A DNA stretch of 64,000 nt from Slackia piriformis YIT 12062 (GTDB lineage: Bacteria > Actinomycetota > Coriobacteriia > Coriobacteriales > Eggerthellaceae): assembly GCF_000296445.1 (NCBI RefSeq), contig NZ_JH815198.1, forward strand, positions 188,501 to 252,500, written 5' to 3'. Under the pieces are notes generated by a model that was given only the letters and a program-made list of their open reading frames with translations, was not told where the DNA came from and did not search any database. The stretch's first letter is position 1, and every line of letters starts with the position of its first letter. Below, one piece after another: positions 34,808 to 44,932 of this stretch. Both the position numbers and the translations under genes were made by a program.

Positions 34808-34913
34808 AACTGCCTCCAATCTAGCGTGCCTGTATGCTTCGTCGCATTGCGCGACCGTATCCGAAAAAGTCCGAGCGCGCATTCGCCGCTTACGCGTCTT
34901 TTTGATTGGCCGC

Positions 34914-35663
34914 CTACTTCAGCGAGGGCAGATCCTCGCAGAAGCGAGCGAAATCCTCGAGCGATCCATGCTTGCATTGTGCGAGGTCAAGGCCGTCTTC
35001 TTCCTCTATTGCATGGTCGGTGACGAAATAGATGTCCGCGCCCGTCTTGGTGGCCGCTCCGTCTTCGCGCGTGTTATTGCCCACCATGAGCACGTCCGAC
35101 GCGGCAACGCCCGCTCGGCGAAGGGCCTCCTCGTAATAGGCGGTATGCGGCTTGACGGAGGTTGCGGTTGCATAGTCGGTCACGAAGATGAAATCGTTGG
35201 GGTCAAGGCCGGCCCAGCGCAGGCGTGCATGGACGGCAGCAAGGGGGAACATGGGCATGGTCGTTACAGCCAGGGTGTAGCCTTTTTCCTTAAGCGTCGC
35301 GATGGCTTTCGCTGCCGCGGGATTGGGAGTCGCGAGTTTGGATATTTCGTTGAACGGCCCTGCGTAATACTCGTCGAAAAGCGCCTCCACCTCTTCGGCA
35401 TTCGTGCCGGTGAGCTTCGAGAAGACGGGCCAGAACACGTCGTGGTTTGAGCGCGATCCGTCGTTTGCCGCCATGGCTTTCACGCCTTCGAACAAAGCGC
35501 CCATCACAGCGCGGCCGTCCATGCCGTGGTCGTGGGCGAATTCTCCCAAAGAGCGGGTGTAGGCCTTCATGAAGGCGCTTGTCTCGATGGGAAGAAGCGT
35601 GCCGTCCAGGTCGAAGAAGAGGGTGGTGTAGCTGCGTGCGGCCGGTTGCTGCGTATTGCTCAT
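34914..35663 (-). CDS. HAD-superfamily hydrolase
   Basis: 249 residues. HAD motif I FFDLDGTLLP (nucleophile and acid Asp), motif II VTTMPM region, motif III Lys in SVKPHTAYY, and motif IV VGNNTREDGAAT. The cap is helical (type C1). Likely a cytoplasmic phosphatase of small phosphorylated metabolites; no substrate is suggested by the neighbours. AAAGGA precedes the ATG at 35663. The open frame extends much further upstream, but that part overlaps queH on the other strand and is not coding. Confidence 0.9.
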   Translation of the reverse strand: MSNTQQPAARSYTTLFFDLDGTLLPIETSAFMKAYTRSLGEFAHDHGMDGRAVMGALFEGVKAMAANDGSRSNHDVFWPVFSKLTGTNAEEVEALFDEYYAGPFNEISKLATPNPAAAKAIATLKEKGYTLAVTTMPMFPLAAVHARLRWAGLDPNDFIFVTDYATATSVKPHTAYYEEALRRAGVAASDVLMVGNNTREDGAATKTGADIYFVTDHAIEEEDGLDLAQCKHGSLEDFARFCEDLPSLK

Positions 35664-35840
35664 GCGTATCGTCCTTTTCTGAAGGATGAGGAATATGTCT
35701 GTCTGCATGGTAGTATAGTGCGGTTTTGAAGGAATGCGTGATTGCGCTGCGCATATGCACACGACGCATACGCGAGCACGGCGCATACGTCGCCATGCTC
35801 TTCTGGTCGAGGGTTCGACGCGCCGAAGAAAGGGGTCGTT

Positions 35841-36566
35841 ATGAAGCTGCTGCTGCATGCATGCTGCGGGCCGTGCTCGCTCGAGCCGCTTCGCCTGCTG
35901 CTTGAGGCGGGGCACCAGATCACGATCGCCTATATGAATTCCAATATCCATCCTGCTTCCGAATACGATCATCGTTTGCGGACGATGCTCGATTTCGCGC
36001 AAAGTCAGGGGATAGAAGTCGTCGAGGGGCCATATGAGCCTCAAGCCTGGGCGAACGCCGCTGGCGTATTCGGCACCGATCCCGATGCCCGTCCCGACAG
36101 ATGCCGCGCCTGCTATCGCCTTCGCTTGGAGGAGGCGGCGTCGTATGCGGCCGCCAACGGTTTTGAAGGGCTTGCTACCACGTTGACGGTGAGCCCGTAT
36201 CAGTACATCGAGACGATTCACGAAGAGCTTGAAGCGGCATGCCGCAAAGTCGGGATTTCCCCGGTCTTTCAGGATTTTCGCGAGCAGTATCCCGAGGCGA
36301 CGCGCAGGAGCAAGGCGCTGGGCATGTACCGTCAGAATTACTGCGGCTGCGCGTTTTCCAAAGTGGAGGCCGCCGAAGAGCGCGAGCAGCGCAAGGCGGA
36401 GCGTGCCGCTGCGAAGGCGAAGCGTGAAGAAGAACGTGCGCCCCAACGTGCGGCGGAGGCTGCGGCGCGTGCCGCGCGCAAGGCCGAGAAGGAAGCTTAT
36501 AACGAGAAGCAACGACGCAAGCACGAGACCTTGCGGAAAATGAGAGAGCAGAATCATGAGAACTGA
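35841..36566 (+). CDS. queH: Epoxyqueuosine reductase QueH
   Basis: 241 residues. Performs the last step of queuosine synthesis, epoxyqueuosine to queuosine in tRNA, with an iron-sulfur and iron centre; it replaces the B12-dependent QueG. Metal-binding cysteines are in HACCGPCS near the N-terminus, DRCRACYRLR and NYCGCAFS. The last 65 residues are an Ala/Glu/Lys/Arg-rich helix, likely coiled coil, absent from minimal QueH. GAAAGGGG lies 5 bases before the ATG. The end overlaps queA by 11 bases. Confidence 0.93.
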   Translation: MKLLLHACCGPCSLEPLRLLLEAGHQITIAYMNSNIHPASEYDHRLRTMLDFAQSQGIEVVEGPYEPQAWANAAGVFGTDPDARPDRCRACYRLRLEEAASYAAANGFEGLATTLTVSPYQYIETIHEELEAACRKVGISPVFQDFREQYPEATRRSKALGMYRQNYCGCAFSKVEAAEEREQRKAERAAAKAKREEERAPQRAAEAAARAARKAEKEAYNEKQRRKHETLRKMREQNHEN

Positions 36567-37641
36567 CGATTTCGACTACGAACTGCCCGAGCGCTGCATA
36601 GCCCAAGCGCCGGCTCCTGTGCGCGATGCATGCAAGATGCTTGCCATGGATCGCAAGAGCGGGGCGATCGAAGACCGGATTTTCCGCGATATCTACGATT
36701 ACCTCGAGCCGGGCGATGTGCTGGTGGCAAACAACACGCGTGTCATGCCGGCCAGGCTTTTGGGCGCGAAGCGCGGTACCGGCGGCGCCGCCGAGGTGTT
36801 TCTGCTGCGTGAGCGTTTCGATGTGGAGCCGAAGACCGGATCGTCCGCCGTTTGGGAGGTGCTCGTACGTCCCGGCAAGCGTTTGAAGCCGGGTAGCGGC
36901 GCCGTGGTCGATTTCTGCGACAAGGGCGGCCAGGTTGCCTTGTCTGCCGAGGTCATTGGCTGGGGAGCAGACGAAGGCAAGGGCGAGCGCCTTGTGCGCC
37001 TGACCACGCCGCTTGGTTCGCTTGACGACGCGCTTCATGCGGTTGGACACACACCGCTTCCTCCTTATATCAAGGGATACGCGGGCGATGAAGAAATGTA
37101 CCAGACGGTATATTCCCACAATGAGAAAAGCGCGGCGGCTCCTACGGCCGGTCTGCACTTCACGCCTGAGCTGATCGAGCGTCTGCGGGAAAAGGGCGTT
37201 GAATGGCACACCGTCGAGCTTGAGGTGGGCTTGGATACGTTTCGCGTGGTCGACGAGGAAGATCCGGAGAAGCACACTATCCATACTGAGTTCTACACGG
37301 TTTCGCAAAGCGTGGTGGATGCATGCGATGCCGCCCATGCGCGCGGCAACCGCGTGATCGCCGTGGGAACCACGAGCGTGCGCTCGCTCGAGAGCGCCTA
37401 TGATCGCAAGGAAGGCCGTTTGAGGGCTCGCGATCACGAGGCGACGAGCCTCTATATTCTTCCCGGCTACGAATTCGGCGTGGTGGACGCGCTCATTACG
37501 AACTTCCACGTGCCGCGTTCGACGCTCATGATGCTGGTAAGCGCGTTTTCCACGCGCGAGAACATCATGGCGGCTTATCAGCATGCCATCGAGGGCGATT
37601 ACCGCATGCTGAGCTTCGGCGACGCCATGTTCATTCATTAG
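36556..37641 (+). CDS. queA: S-adenosylmethionine:tRNA ribosyltransferase-isomerase
   Basis: 361 residues. Transfers and isomerises the ribosyl part of AdoMet onto preQ1 in tRNA, forming epoxyqueuosine. Family landmarks: opening DDFDYELPERCIAQ, VANNTRVMPARLLG, GHTPLPPYI, AAPTAGLHFTPEL and ISTFHVPRSTLMML-type NFHVPRSTLMMLVSAF. Length matches QueA (about 340-360). Second gene of queH-queA-tgt. Confidence 0.96.
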   Translation: MRTDDFDYELPERCIAQAPAPVRDACKMLAMDRKSGAIEDRIFRDIYDYLEPGDVLVANNTRVMPARLLGAKRGTGGAAEVFLLRERFDVEPKTGSSAVWEVLVRPGKRLKPGSGAVVDFCDKGGQVALSAEVIGWGADEGKGERLVRLTTPLGSLDDALHAVGHTPLPPYIKGYAGDEEMYQTVYSHNEKSAAAPTAGLHFTPELIERLREKGVEWHTVELEVGLDTFRVVDEEDPEKHTIHTEFYTVSQSVVDACDAAHARGNRVIAVGTTSVRSLESAYDRKEGRLRARDHEATSLYILPGYEFGVVDALITNFHVPRSTLMMLVSAFSTRENIMAAYQHAIEGDYRMLSFGDAMFIH

Positions 37642-37664
37642 GGATTCGTCGTTCAAACGGCTGA

Positions 37665-38965
<1,301 letters not shown>

Positions 38966-39044
38966 AACGTTTTTTCGGCGGCGAGCAGCTATTGGGGCGG
39001 ACCTCGATTCCTGGCTGGCTTGCCGACATTTTTCGAAAAAGTAG

Positions 39045-39073
39045 TTGACGAAAGCCGACAACGCTGCGATACT
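39045..39073 (+). promoter_or_regulatory. Promoter of tRNA-Glu
   Basis: TTGACG (39045-39050), 17-bp spacer, GATACT (39068-39073); the tRNA begins 31 bases downstream. Confidence 0.65.
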
Positions 39074-39104
39074 TCTAACCCGCGCTTGGAAAAGCGTAAA
39101 ACAT

Positions 39105-39181
39105 GGCCTGGTCGTCTAGCGGTTTAGGACATCGCCCTCTCAAGGCGAAGATCGGGGGTTCGAATCCCCTCCAGGCTACCA
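39105..39181 (+). tRNA. tRNA-Glu (anticodon CTC)
   Basis: 77 bases including an encoded CCA. Acceptor GGCCTGG pairs with CCAGGCT, the anticodon stem TCGCC/GGCGA encloses loop CTCTCAA with anticodon CTC, and the T arm has TTCGAAT. Matches the actinobacterial tRNA-Glu pattern. Confidence 0.95.
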
Positions 39182-39193
39182 CAGTCATTTTCT

Positions 39194-39239
39194 GCGAACC
39201 CTTCGAGGTTGGCTATCAGCTCGGAGGGTTCGCCTTTTT
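39194..39239 (+). terminator. Terminator of tRNA-Glu
   Basis: 14-bp stem with one G-T pair (39194-39207 with 39220-39233), then CTTTTTC. Confidence 0.88.
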
Positions 39240-39323
39240 CGTCGCGCCATCCTCGATCGTCGGCTCCGACTCGGAATCTATGGGCTAAGTTTGATCCGTG
39301 CCTTGAATCCAGGCTTAACGGAC

Positions 39324-39386
39324 AATCCATACTATTTCGTGTCTTTTGACACAGGAAATGGCAGGAATTACGAAATAGCATGGATT
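39324..39386. repeat. Palindromic repeat unit 1
   Basis: Arms 39324-39340 and 39370-39386 match at 16 of 17 positions (AATCCATACTATTTCGT on the left), with an internal GTGTC/GACAC stem. It lies in the 413-base gene-free stretch between tRNA-Glu and the AlkD-like gene; besides the tRNA terminator and the two palindromes I see nothing else there. Confidence 0.8.
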
Positions 39387-39482
39387 CCGCTGCTGAGCCA
39401 AAGGGCACAGTGCGGAGACGCTAAAGAAACACCTGGTCAGAGCGTTACGGTTAAGAGTTCTTCCTCAATCGTGCCGACGGAG

Positions 39483-39539
39483 CTGTACTATTTCGTCATT
39501 GCGTGTATTTTCGGTGCGCAAAACGACGAAATAGTACAG
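39483..39539. repeat. Palindromic repeat unit 2
   Basis: Perfect 15-bp arms CTGTACTATTTCGTC / GACGAAATAGTACAG, with an inner TTGCG/CGCAA stem. Shares the core ACTATTTCGT with unit 1 and resembles the arms of the element at 47840-48046. There is no T run, so it is not an ordinary terminator. Confidence 0.85.
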
Positions 39540-39594
39540 ATTCTCCGATGGCGCCTCCTTATCCAGAGATTAGGGAGCACGTTGCGGGAGCGCG

Positions 39595-40401
39595 TCAACG
39601 CATGCGTCGCTCGGACGAGGCTCGCAGTGTGCGCAGATGCGCTTTCAGTTCGGGATTGATGCGCCTGCTCTCGACCGCTTTCTGTATGGCCATATTGTGG
39701 GTCCATTGATCAAGGCGATATTGTTCGATATAGGGCAGCGTCGCATCGGGCTGTTTCGCTAAGGCGGTTGCAAAATACCATGCGCGCATCATGTTCACGT
39801 AATAGGCGTTGTCATACGTAATGCTGCCGTCGGCATCCACGGCCTGTTGCTCGTTTTCGCTATCCCATCCTTCATGCGCGACGGACGCCACGATGCCTAG
39901 GAACCTTTCTTCGAATCTGTCGTCAAGGAAGTGCTTCATGAGCATGCCGATGGCGAAACGAACGGTGAAGGCCTTGTCGGAAGAAAGCCACTCGTCTATT
40001 TTCGCCAGCAGCTTGTCAGGGTGTTTCGAGAACGTCTTCGGGGAAATGGAATCGCACGTTGCCCAGTTGTCGATATAGGGAAGAAGCGCATCGAGGGACT
40101 CTGCCGCTTCGTCGAAGTCGTTCATGTGCTCGATGAGAAAGCCATGCAGGTTGTTTTCTTCGAAATAACGATGGGGTAGAGCGTGGAAGAACGCATGCGA
40201 CTCCGGCGTGTTTCGAAGCTCTTTTGCCAATGCGCGCACCTTGGGGACGCGTACGCCGATAATGCGGTCGGGGTCGATCGTCGGCAGGAGCTTGCGATGA
40301 AATTCCTTGTACTCGAGGTCTTGAAGAGAGAAAAGCCGCTTACGAATGTCTCGGATGGCTTCCTCGTCATTGAAGCTGTCGAACTTCTGCGTCGGTGTCA
40401 T
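39595..40401 (-). CDS. AlkD-like DNA alkylation repair protein
   Basis: 268 residues, all-helical HEAT-like fold. LPYIDNWATCDSISPKTFSK carries the conserved Trp and Asp of the AlkD/AlkC glycosylase family that removes 3- and 7-alkylpurines; GVRVPKVRALAKEL and NMMRAWYFATALAK are further family segments. GGAAGGGG lies 6 bases before the ATG at 40401. Stands alone, divergent from secDF. Confidence 0.88.
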   Translation of the reverse strand: MTPTQKFDSFNDEEAIRDIRKRLFSLQDLEYKEFHRKLLPTIDPDRIIGVRVPKVRALAKELRNTPESHAFFHALPHRYFEENNLHGFLIEHMNDFDEAAESLDALLPYIDNWATCDSISPKTFSKHPDKLLAKIDEWLSSDKAFTVRFAIGMLMKHFLDDRFEERFLGIVASVAHEGWDSENEQQAVDADGSITYDNAYYVNMMRAWYFATALAKQPDATLPYIEQYRLDQWTHNMAIQKAVESRRINPELKAHLRTLRASSERRMR

Positions 40402-40605
40402 GGCGAGCCCCTTCCTCCTCTGTTTCTTGCGTGGTGCGCAGCGGTTGTCTTTCCGATCGCGGACTGGCCGTTTTCCATGCGCTGTTTGCGTCGCTCCCGC
40501 GAAAACCCTGGTAATTATCTTCGAGTATGGCACAATATCAAAGGTTATAGACAAATGCGCAGACGGCATCGAGGTCGCCGCGCGAAGCGATGACAAAGGA
40601 AGAGT

Positions 40606-43227
40606 ATGAAACCTGCTTCTAAACCGGCTTCAACGAAGTCGTCTACGCGGAGGAAGACGTCGCAGCACGTGAACCGCCGCAATGTCTGGCTCATTGTTGC
40701 CACGGCGTTGCTCGTTCTTGGGTCCGTGTTCATGTTCACGCCTCCCCAAGAGAAAATCAACCAAGGCCTCGATATCCAAGGCGGTCTTTCTGTGGTGCTC
40801 ACGGCGAAAGGCGATGATGGAGCTACCGTCTCTGCCGAGGATATGGAGAAGTCTCGCGCGGTCATCGAGAGCCGCGTAAACTCTCTCGGCGCCTCCGAGG
40901 CCACGGTTGCCTTGCAGGGTTCCGACCAGATTCTTGTTCAGATTCCCGGCTTGTCTGATACCGAGGATGCTCTTGCCACCATCGGTAAAACCGGCAAGCT
41001 CGAATTTGCGCGCCTCGATTCGTTTACTGACGAAACCGTGAAAAACAAAATCGACACGGGTGGGTACATCCAGCAGCAATCGGTGACCGACTCGCTGGGA
41101 AACCAGTTCCCCACGGGCGAGGAAGAGCTTACCCTGCATGTCGATGAGGGCACGTACACGCCCATCGTCACGGGCGATGACATCGAGCGCGTAACGGTTG
41201 GCCAGGCTTCCGAGGCTGCAACCGATTATGCGGTCAATCTCAAATTGAATAGCGAAGGTGCCGCTGCATTTGCGCAGGCCACCAAAGATCTTGCACCCAC
41301 TAACGGCAAAATCGTCATCATTCTCGACGGGGTGGTTCAGTCAGCGCCTGCCGTGCAGGGAGAGATTCCCAATGGCGACGTTTCCATCACGGGAGGCTAC
41401 ACGCTTGACGAGGCGAAGGCGCTGCAGACCGTGCTCGAGTCTGGGTCTTTGCCCGTGAGCTTTGAGTTTGCGCAGAGCCAGACCGTCGGACCCACCTTGG
41501 GTCAGGACGCCCTTGCGTCGGGTGTTGTGGTTGCAGGAATCGGCCTTGCGCTCGTCATGCTGTATTTGCTGCTGTTCTATCATGGCCTCGGCCTGATCAC
41601 CGCCGCTGCCATGGCGGTGTTCGCGGCGCTGTACCTTGGCATTCTCGCTACGCTTTCGCATTTCGGGCTGTTCTCGCTCTCGCTTGCGGGCATTGCCGGC
41701 ATCGTGCTTACCATCGGTATGGCGGCCGACTCTTCCATTCTGACGCTTGAGCGCTTCCGCGAAGAGATTCGCATGGGCCGCAGCGTTCGTGCCGCATCCA
41801 TCACCGGCGTGCGCCACGGTATCTTGACGTCGATCGACGCCGACCTGGTCACGCTCGTATCTGCGCTGACGCTGTTCTTCCTGGCGAGCGCATCCGTCAA
41901 AGGCTTCGGTCTCACGTTGGCACTCGGCATTCTGTGCGATATCGTCATGATGCTCCTGTTCAAGGCGCCGATCATTCGCCTGCTTGCTCCGCGTGCCATC
42001 GCGAAGCATCCGGGCTTCTGGGGCATTAAAGATTCCCAGGAAGCCGTTCCTTATTACGAAGAGGGGAAAGAAGTCGAGGCTGGCAAGAAGCTGCGCGGCC
42101 GCTTCATCAAGCGCGATTTCGACATCCTTGGCCTGCGCAAGTACTTCCTTACCGCGGCGGCCGTGGTGGTTGTCGCAATTGCCGTTATCGTGGGCGTGCG
42201 CGGCATCAACTTCGGCATCGAATTCGTGGGCGGCACGTCTATCGCCTTCCACAATACGGGCGATGTGACTATCGAACAGGTGCGCGACGCCTTCGCCGAT
42301 GCGGGCGAACCCGACGCGGTTATCCAAACCACCACGTCCGACGGCGAGGAGGGATTCCTGGCTCGTACCGCTTCCACGTCCGCCGAAGATGCGACCGCTG
42401 TGGCGAACGACGTTGCCGATACGTTCGGATGGGGCACGGACGGATTCGAGGTGACGACCATCGGTCCCGACTGGGGAACCTCAGTGGTCAAGAGCTCGAT
42501 CCTGGCGTTCCTCGTTTCGCTGGCGCTCATCATCGCCTATATTTCCATTCGCTTCCGCGACTATAAGATGGGTGTTACGGCGGTTGTCGCGCTGCTGCAC
42601 GACCTCGTCATCGTTTTCGGCGTATACGCCTTGCTCGGCCACGAAGTCACGCCGAACACCATCGCCGCGCTGCTTACCATTCTGGGATACTCGCTCTACG
42701 ATACGGTTGTCGTGTTCCATCGCATTAACGAGAACATGAAGGCCGAAAACGTGAAGTGTACCTTCATGACCATGGCCAACCACTCGGTCAACGAGGTGCT
42801 TATCCGTTCTCTGAACACGTCGATCACATCGCTTATCCCTGTCGTGGCCATGCTGCTGTTCGGCGGCGAAACGCTGAAAGACTTCGCGCTCGCCATGACC
42901 ATCGGCCTGATTACCGGCTGCTATTCCTCCATTGCCATTGCAACGCCGCTGTATGCCATCTGGAAGACGCGCGAAGACAAGTTCGCGAAGCTTTCTAAGA
43001 AGTACGGTCCGGAGGTGCAGCGTTTCTTCCTGAACAAGCTGCCTGCCGGCAAGGCTGCGGTAGCGGGTGCTGGCAACGTCGCTTCCGTTGGAGAAGCTCC
43101 TGTTGCTGTGGGAGATGCGGCTGTCGCCTCTGGGAAACCTGCAACTTCCTCGGGCGCTACGGCTTCGAAGGCCGGCAAGGCGCCTTCATCTAAGAAAAAG
43201 ACCAACCACAAAAAGAAGGGACATTAA
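40606..43227 (+). CDS. secDF: Fused protein-export protein SecDF
   Basis: 873 residues, joining SecD (about 1-480) and SecF (about 500-800), a proton-driven partner of the Sec translocon. SecD part: first helix at about 27-45, LDIQGGLSVVL, extracytoplasmic domain, then VQSAPAVQGEIPNGDVSITGG and helices with DSSILTLERFREE. SecF part: FGIEFVGGTSIAF and LGYSLYDTVVVFHRINE. The C-terminal 70 residues are Ala/Gly/Lys-rich and disordered. AAAGGA precedes the ATG by 5 bases. The next gene starts 2 bases after its stop. Confidence 0.95.
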   Translation: MKPASKPASTKSSTRRKTSQHVNRRNVWLIVATALLVLGSVFMFTPPQEKINQGLDIQGGLSVVLTAKGDDGATVSAEDMEKSRAVIESRVNSLGASEATVALQGSDQILVQIPGLSDTEDALATIGKTGKLEFARLDSFTDETVKNKIDTGGYIQQQSVTDSLGNQFPTGEEELTLHVDEGTYTPIVTGDDIERVTVGQASEAATDYAVNLKLNSEGAAAFAQATKDLAPTNGKIVIILDGVVQSAPAVQGEIPNGDVSITGGYTLDEAKALQTVLESGSLPVSFEFAQSQTVGPTLGQDALASGVVVAGIGLALVMLYLLLFYHGLGLITAAAMAVFAALYLGILATLSHFGLFSLSLAGIAGIVLTIGMAADSSILTLERFREEIRMGRSVRAASITGVRHGILTSIDADLVTLVSALTLFFLASASVKGFGLTLALGILCDIVMMLLFKAPIIRLLAPRAIAKHPGFWGIKDSQEAVPYYEEGKEVEAGKKLRGRFIKRDFDILGLRKYFLTAAAVVVVAIAVIVGVRGINFGIEFVGGTSIAFHNTGDVTIEQVRDAFADAGEPDAVIQTTTSDGEEGFLARTASTSAEDATAVANDVADTFGWGTDGFEVTTIGPDWGTSVVKSSILAFLVSLALIIAYISIRFRDYKMGVTAVVALLHDLVIVFGVYALLGHEVTPNTIAALLTILGYSLYDTVVVFHRINENMKAENVKCTFMTMANHSVNEVLIRSLNTSITSLIPVVAMLLFGGETLKDFALAMTIGLITGCYSSIAIATPLYAIWKTREDKFAKLSKKYGPEVQRFFLNKLPAGKAAVAGAGNVASVGEAPVAVGDAAVASGKPATSSGATASKAGKAPSSKKKTNHKKKGH

Positions 43228-43229
43228 TC

Positions 43230-43559
43230 ATGGCTGACATTCGTGAGGGAAGCTCCCCCAATTTCGCCCCTCCTGTCGAGGAAGGCATCGTCTTTCAGTT
43301 CGAGGACGAGAAGGGCGATATCGAGAGCCTGGAATTTCTTGGTCTGGTGCTTCACAACGACCACCGCTACGGCTTCTTCTTCCCGGTCGAAGAAGATTTG
43401 CCTGCAGGCTCTTCCGGCGAGGTGCTGATTCTCGAGGTGACCGAGCTTGACGAAGAGGGCCAGCCCGCAAGCTTCGAGCTTCTGGTTGACGAGGGCGTGG
43501 CCCAGGAAGTCTACGATGTGTTCGTCGAGGCGACCAAAGACATCTATCGTTTCGTGTAA
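43230..43559 (+). CDS. DUF1292-like acidic protein
   Basis: 109 residues, very acidic, no membrane segment. The pattern of short strands (FQFEDEKGDIESLEFLGLVL, YGFFFPVEED, VLILEVTEL) is like DUF1292 (YrzB) proteins of unknown function; this is recognition by pattern, not a search. Co-transcribed with secDF (2-base gap) and closed by a hairpin. Confidence 0.75.
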   Translation: MADIREGSSPNFAPPVEEGIVFQFEDEKGDIESLEFLGLVLHNDHRYGFFFPVEEDLPAGSSGEVLILEVTELDEEGQPASFELLVDEGVAQEVYDVFVEATKDIYRFV

Positions 43560-43573
43560 GCGATCCATATGCT

Positions 43574-43603
43574 GCAAAGGCGGTCCTGCGGGGCCGCTTT
43601 TGC
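43574..43603 (+). terminator. Terminator-like hairpin after the DUF1292-like gene
   Basis: 10-bp stem GCAAAGGCGG / CCGCTTTTGC (one G-T pair), loop of 10, with T within the 3' arm. Confidence 0.6.
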
Positions 43604-43626
43604 TTGTGGTTCTCAAGAGGTTGCAT

Positions 43627-44864
43627 ATGAGAATTCTTAACGTGTCCGCTCAAAAGCCCGACAGCACCGGTAGCGGCGTTTATCTGGCCGAAACGGTTCG
43701 TTGCCAAGTTGCCGCAGGGCATGACGTGGCGGTGGTGGCGGGTGTTGCCGCCGACGATGCCCCTGAGCTTTCGGAGGGCGTGCTGTTTCGTCCCGTTCGC
43801 TTCGACACTGAAGCCCTGCCGTTTCACGTAGCGGGCATGTCTAATCAAATGCCCTATCCGGCTACGCGCTATTGCGACATGACGCCTTCTATGACGGCGG
43901 CATTCGCGACTTCTTTCGCCCGGGTGTTCGAGGAGCTTGACGAAGCGTTCGGACCCGATGTCGTGCTGTGCCACCACCTCTATCTCGCGACGGCAGTGGC
44001 GGTGGAAACGTTTGCGCATCGGCGGGTATTCGCAGTATGCCATTCAACTGATTTGCGTCAGATGGGCGAGCACGGCCTTGAGCGAGACCGCATCGTTGCG
44101 GCAATGCGTCGTTTGACGGGCGTGTTCGCGCTGCATGAAGCGCAAAAGGAAGAGATCGTGCGCGTGTACGGAGTCGATCCCGCGCGCGTGCATGTGGTGG
44201 GTACGGGATTCAACGCGGCGATATTCAATGCTGGAAAGTCGGATGCATGCGACGATGATGTACGTGCGGGTGCGCCTGTCGAGCTTGTGTACGCGGGAAA
44301 GATTTGGAAGAAGAAAGGGGTTCCGTCGCTTTTGGAGGCGGCCGACCTTATTGAAGCGGCGCATCAAGAAGGTGCGCGCCGCGGCGGGGGTTCGTCGCCG
44401 CGTCTGAGGCTTTGCCTTGCAGGAGGGCATAACGACCCCGAAGAATATGCCGGAATTGTTGCGCGCGCCGCTCGTTGCGTTTCCGACGTGGCGTTTCTCG
44501 GCAGGCTTTCGCAGACGGATTTGGCGCAGGCGTATCGGCGCGCAGACATATTCTTCTGCCTTCGTTTTTCGAGGGGTTGCCGCTTGTGGTGATCGAGGCT
44601 CTTGCGTGCGGCTGCAAGGTTGTGACCACCGATTTGCCTGGGATTCGTCCTTGGCTCGATGCGAATGCGCCAGGCGCGCCGATTGTATACGTTGCGCCGC
44701 CGCTTATGCGCGGCGTCGACGAGCCGTTCGAAGACGAGCTGCCCGCTTTTGAGCGTCGGCTGGCTGACGCTATCGAGGCGTGCATACTTCTGGAGGCTGC
44801 CCCCTTCGACGTTTCGCATCTTTCCTGGGAGGGCTTGACTGCGCGTATCGTGGAGGCGCTATAG
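43627..44864 (+). pseudogene. Glycosyltransferase family 4, interrupted by a frameshift
   Basis: The first part (from ATG 43627) is a GT-B fold glycosyltransferase: ILNVSAQKPDSTGSGVYLAE, HSTDLRQMGEH, VHVVGTGFNAAIF, LVYAGKIWKKKGVPSLLEA. At about 44551-44562 the frame breaks: the first frame ends in ADIFFCLRFSRG and stops at 44592, while the family's FFEGLPLVVIEALACGCKVV segment continues in another frame to 44864. One missing base in TTCTTCTGCC explains it, restoring IFFLPSFFEGLP. So this is either a recent one-base deletion or a sequencing error. Substrate unknown. Confidence 0.85.
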
Positions 44865-44932
44865 GGTCTTCTTTCACGGCGATCTCATGGGATACACTGG
44901 TCAGATGCGAAGAAGAGGAAGGGGCTGACAAC

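Noticed and set aside
35664-36557. N-terminal extension of the HAD hydrolase across the queH region
   Set aside because: The open frame continues upstream, but it is antisense to queH; the HAD fold starts just after the ATG at 35663, which has a ribosome site.
39483-39539. Terminator interpretation of the large palindrome
   Set aside because: The loop is long, there is no T run on either strand, and it is far from any gene end; the sequence is shared with other repeat units.
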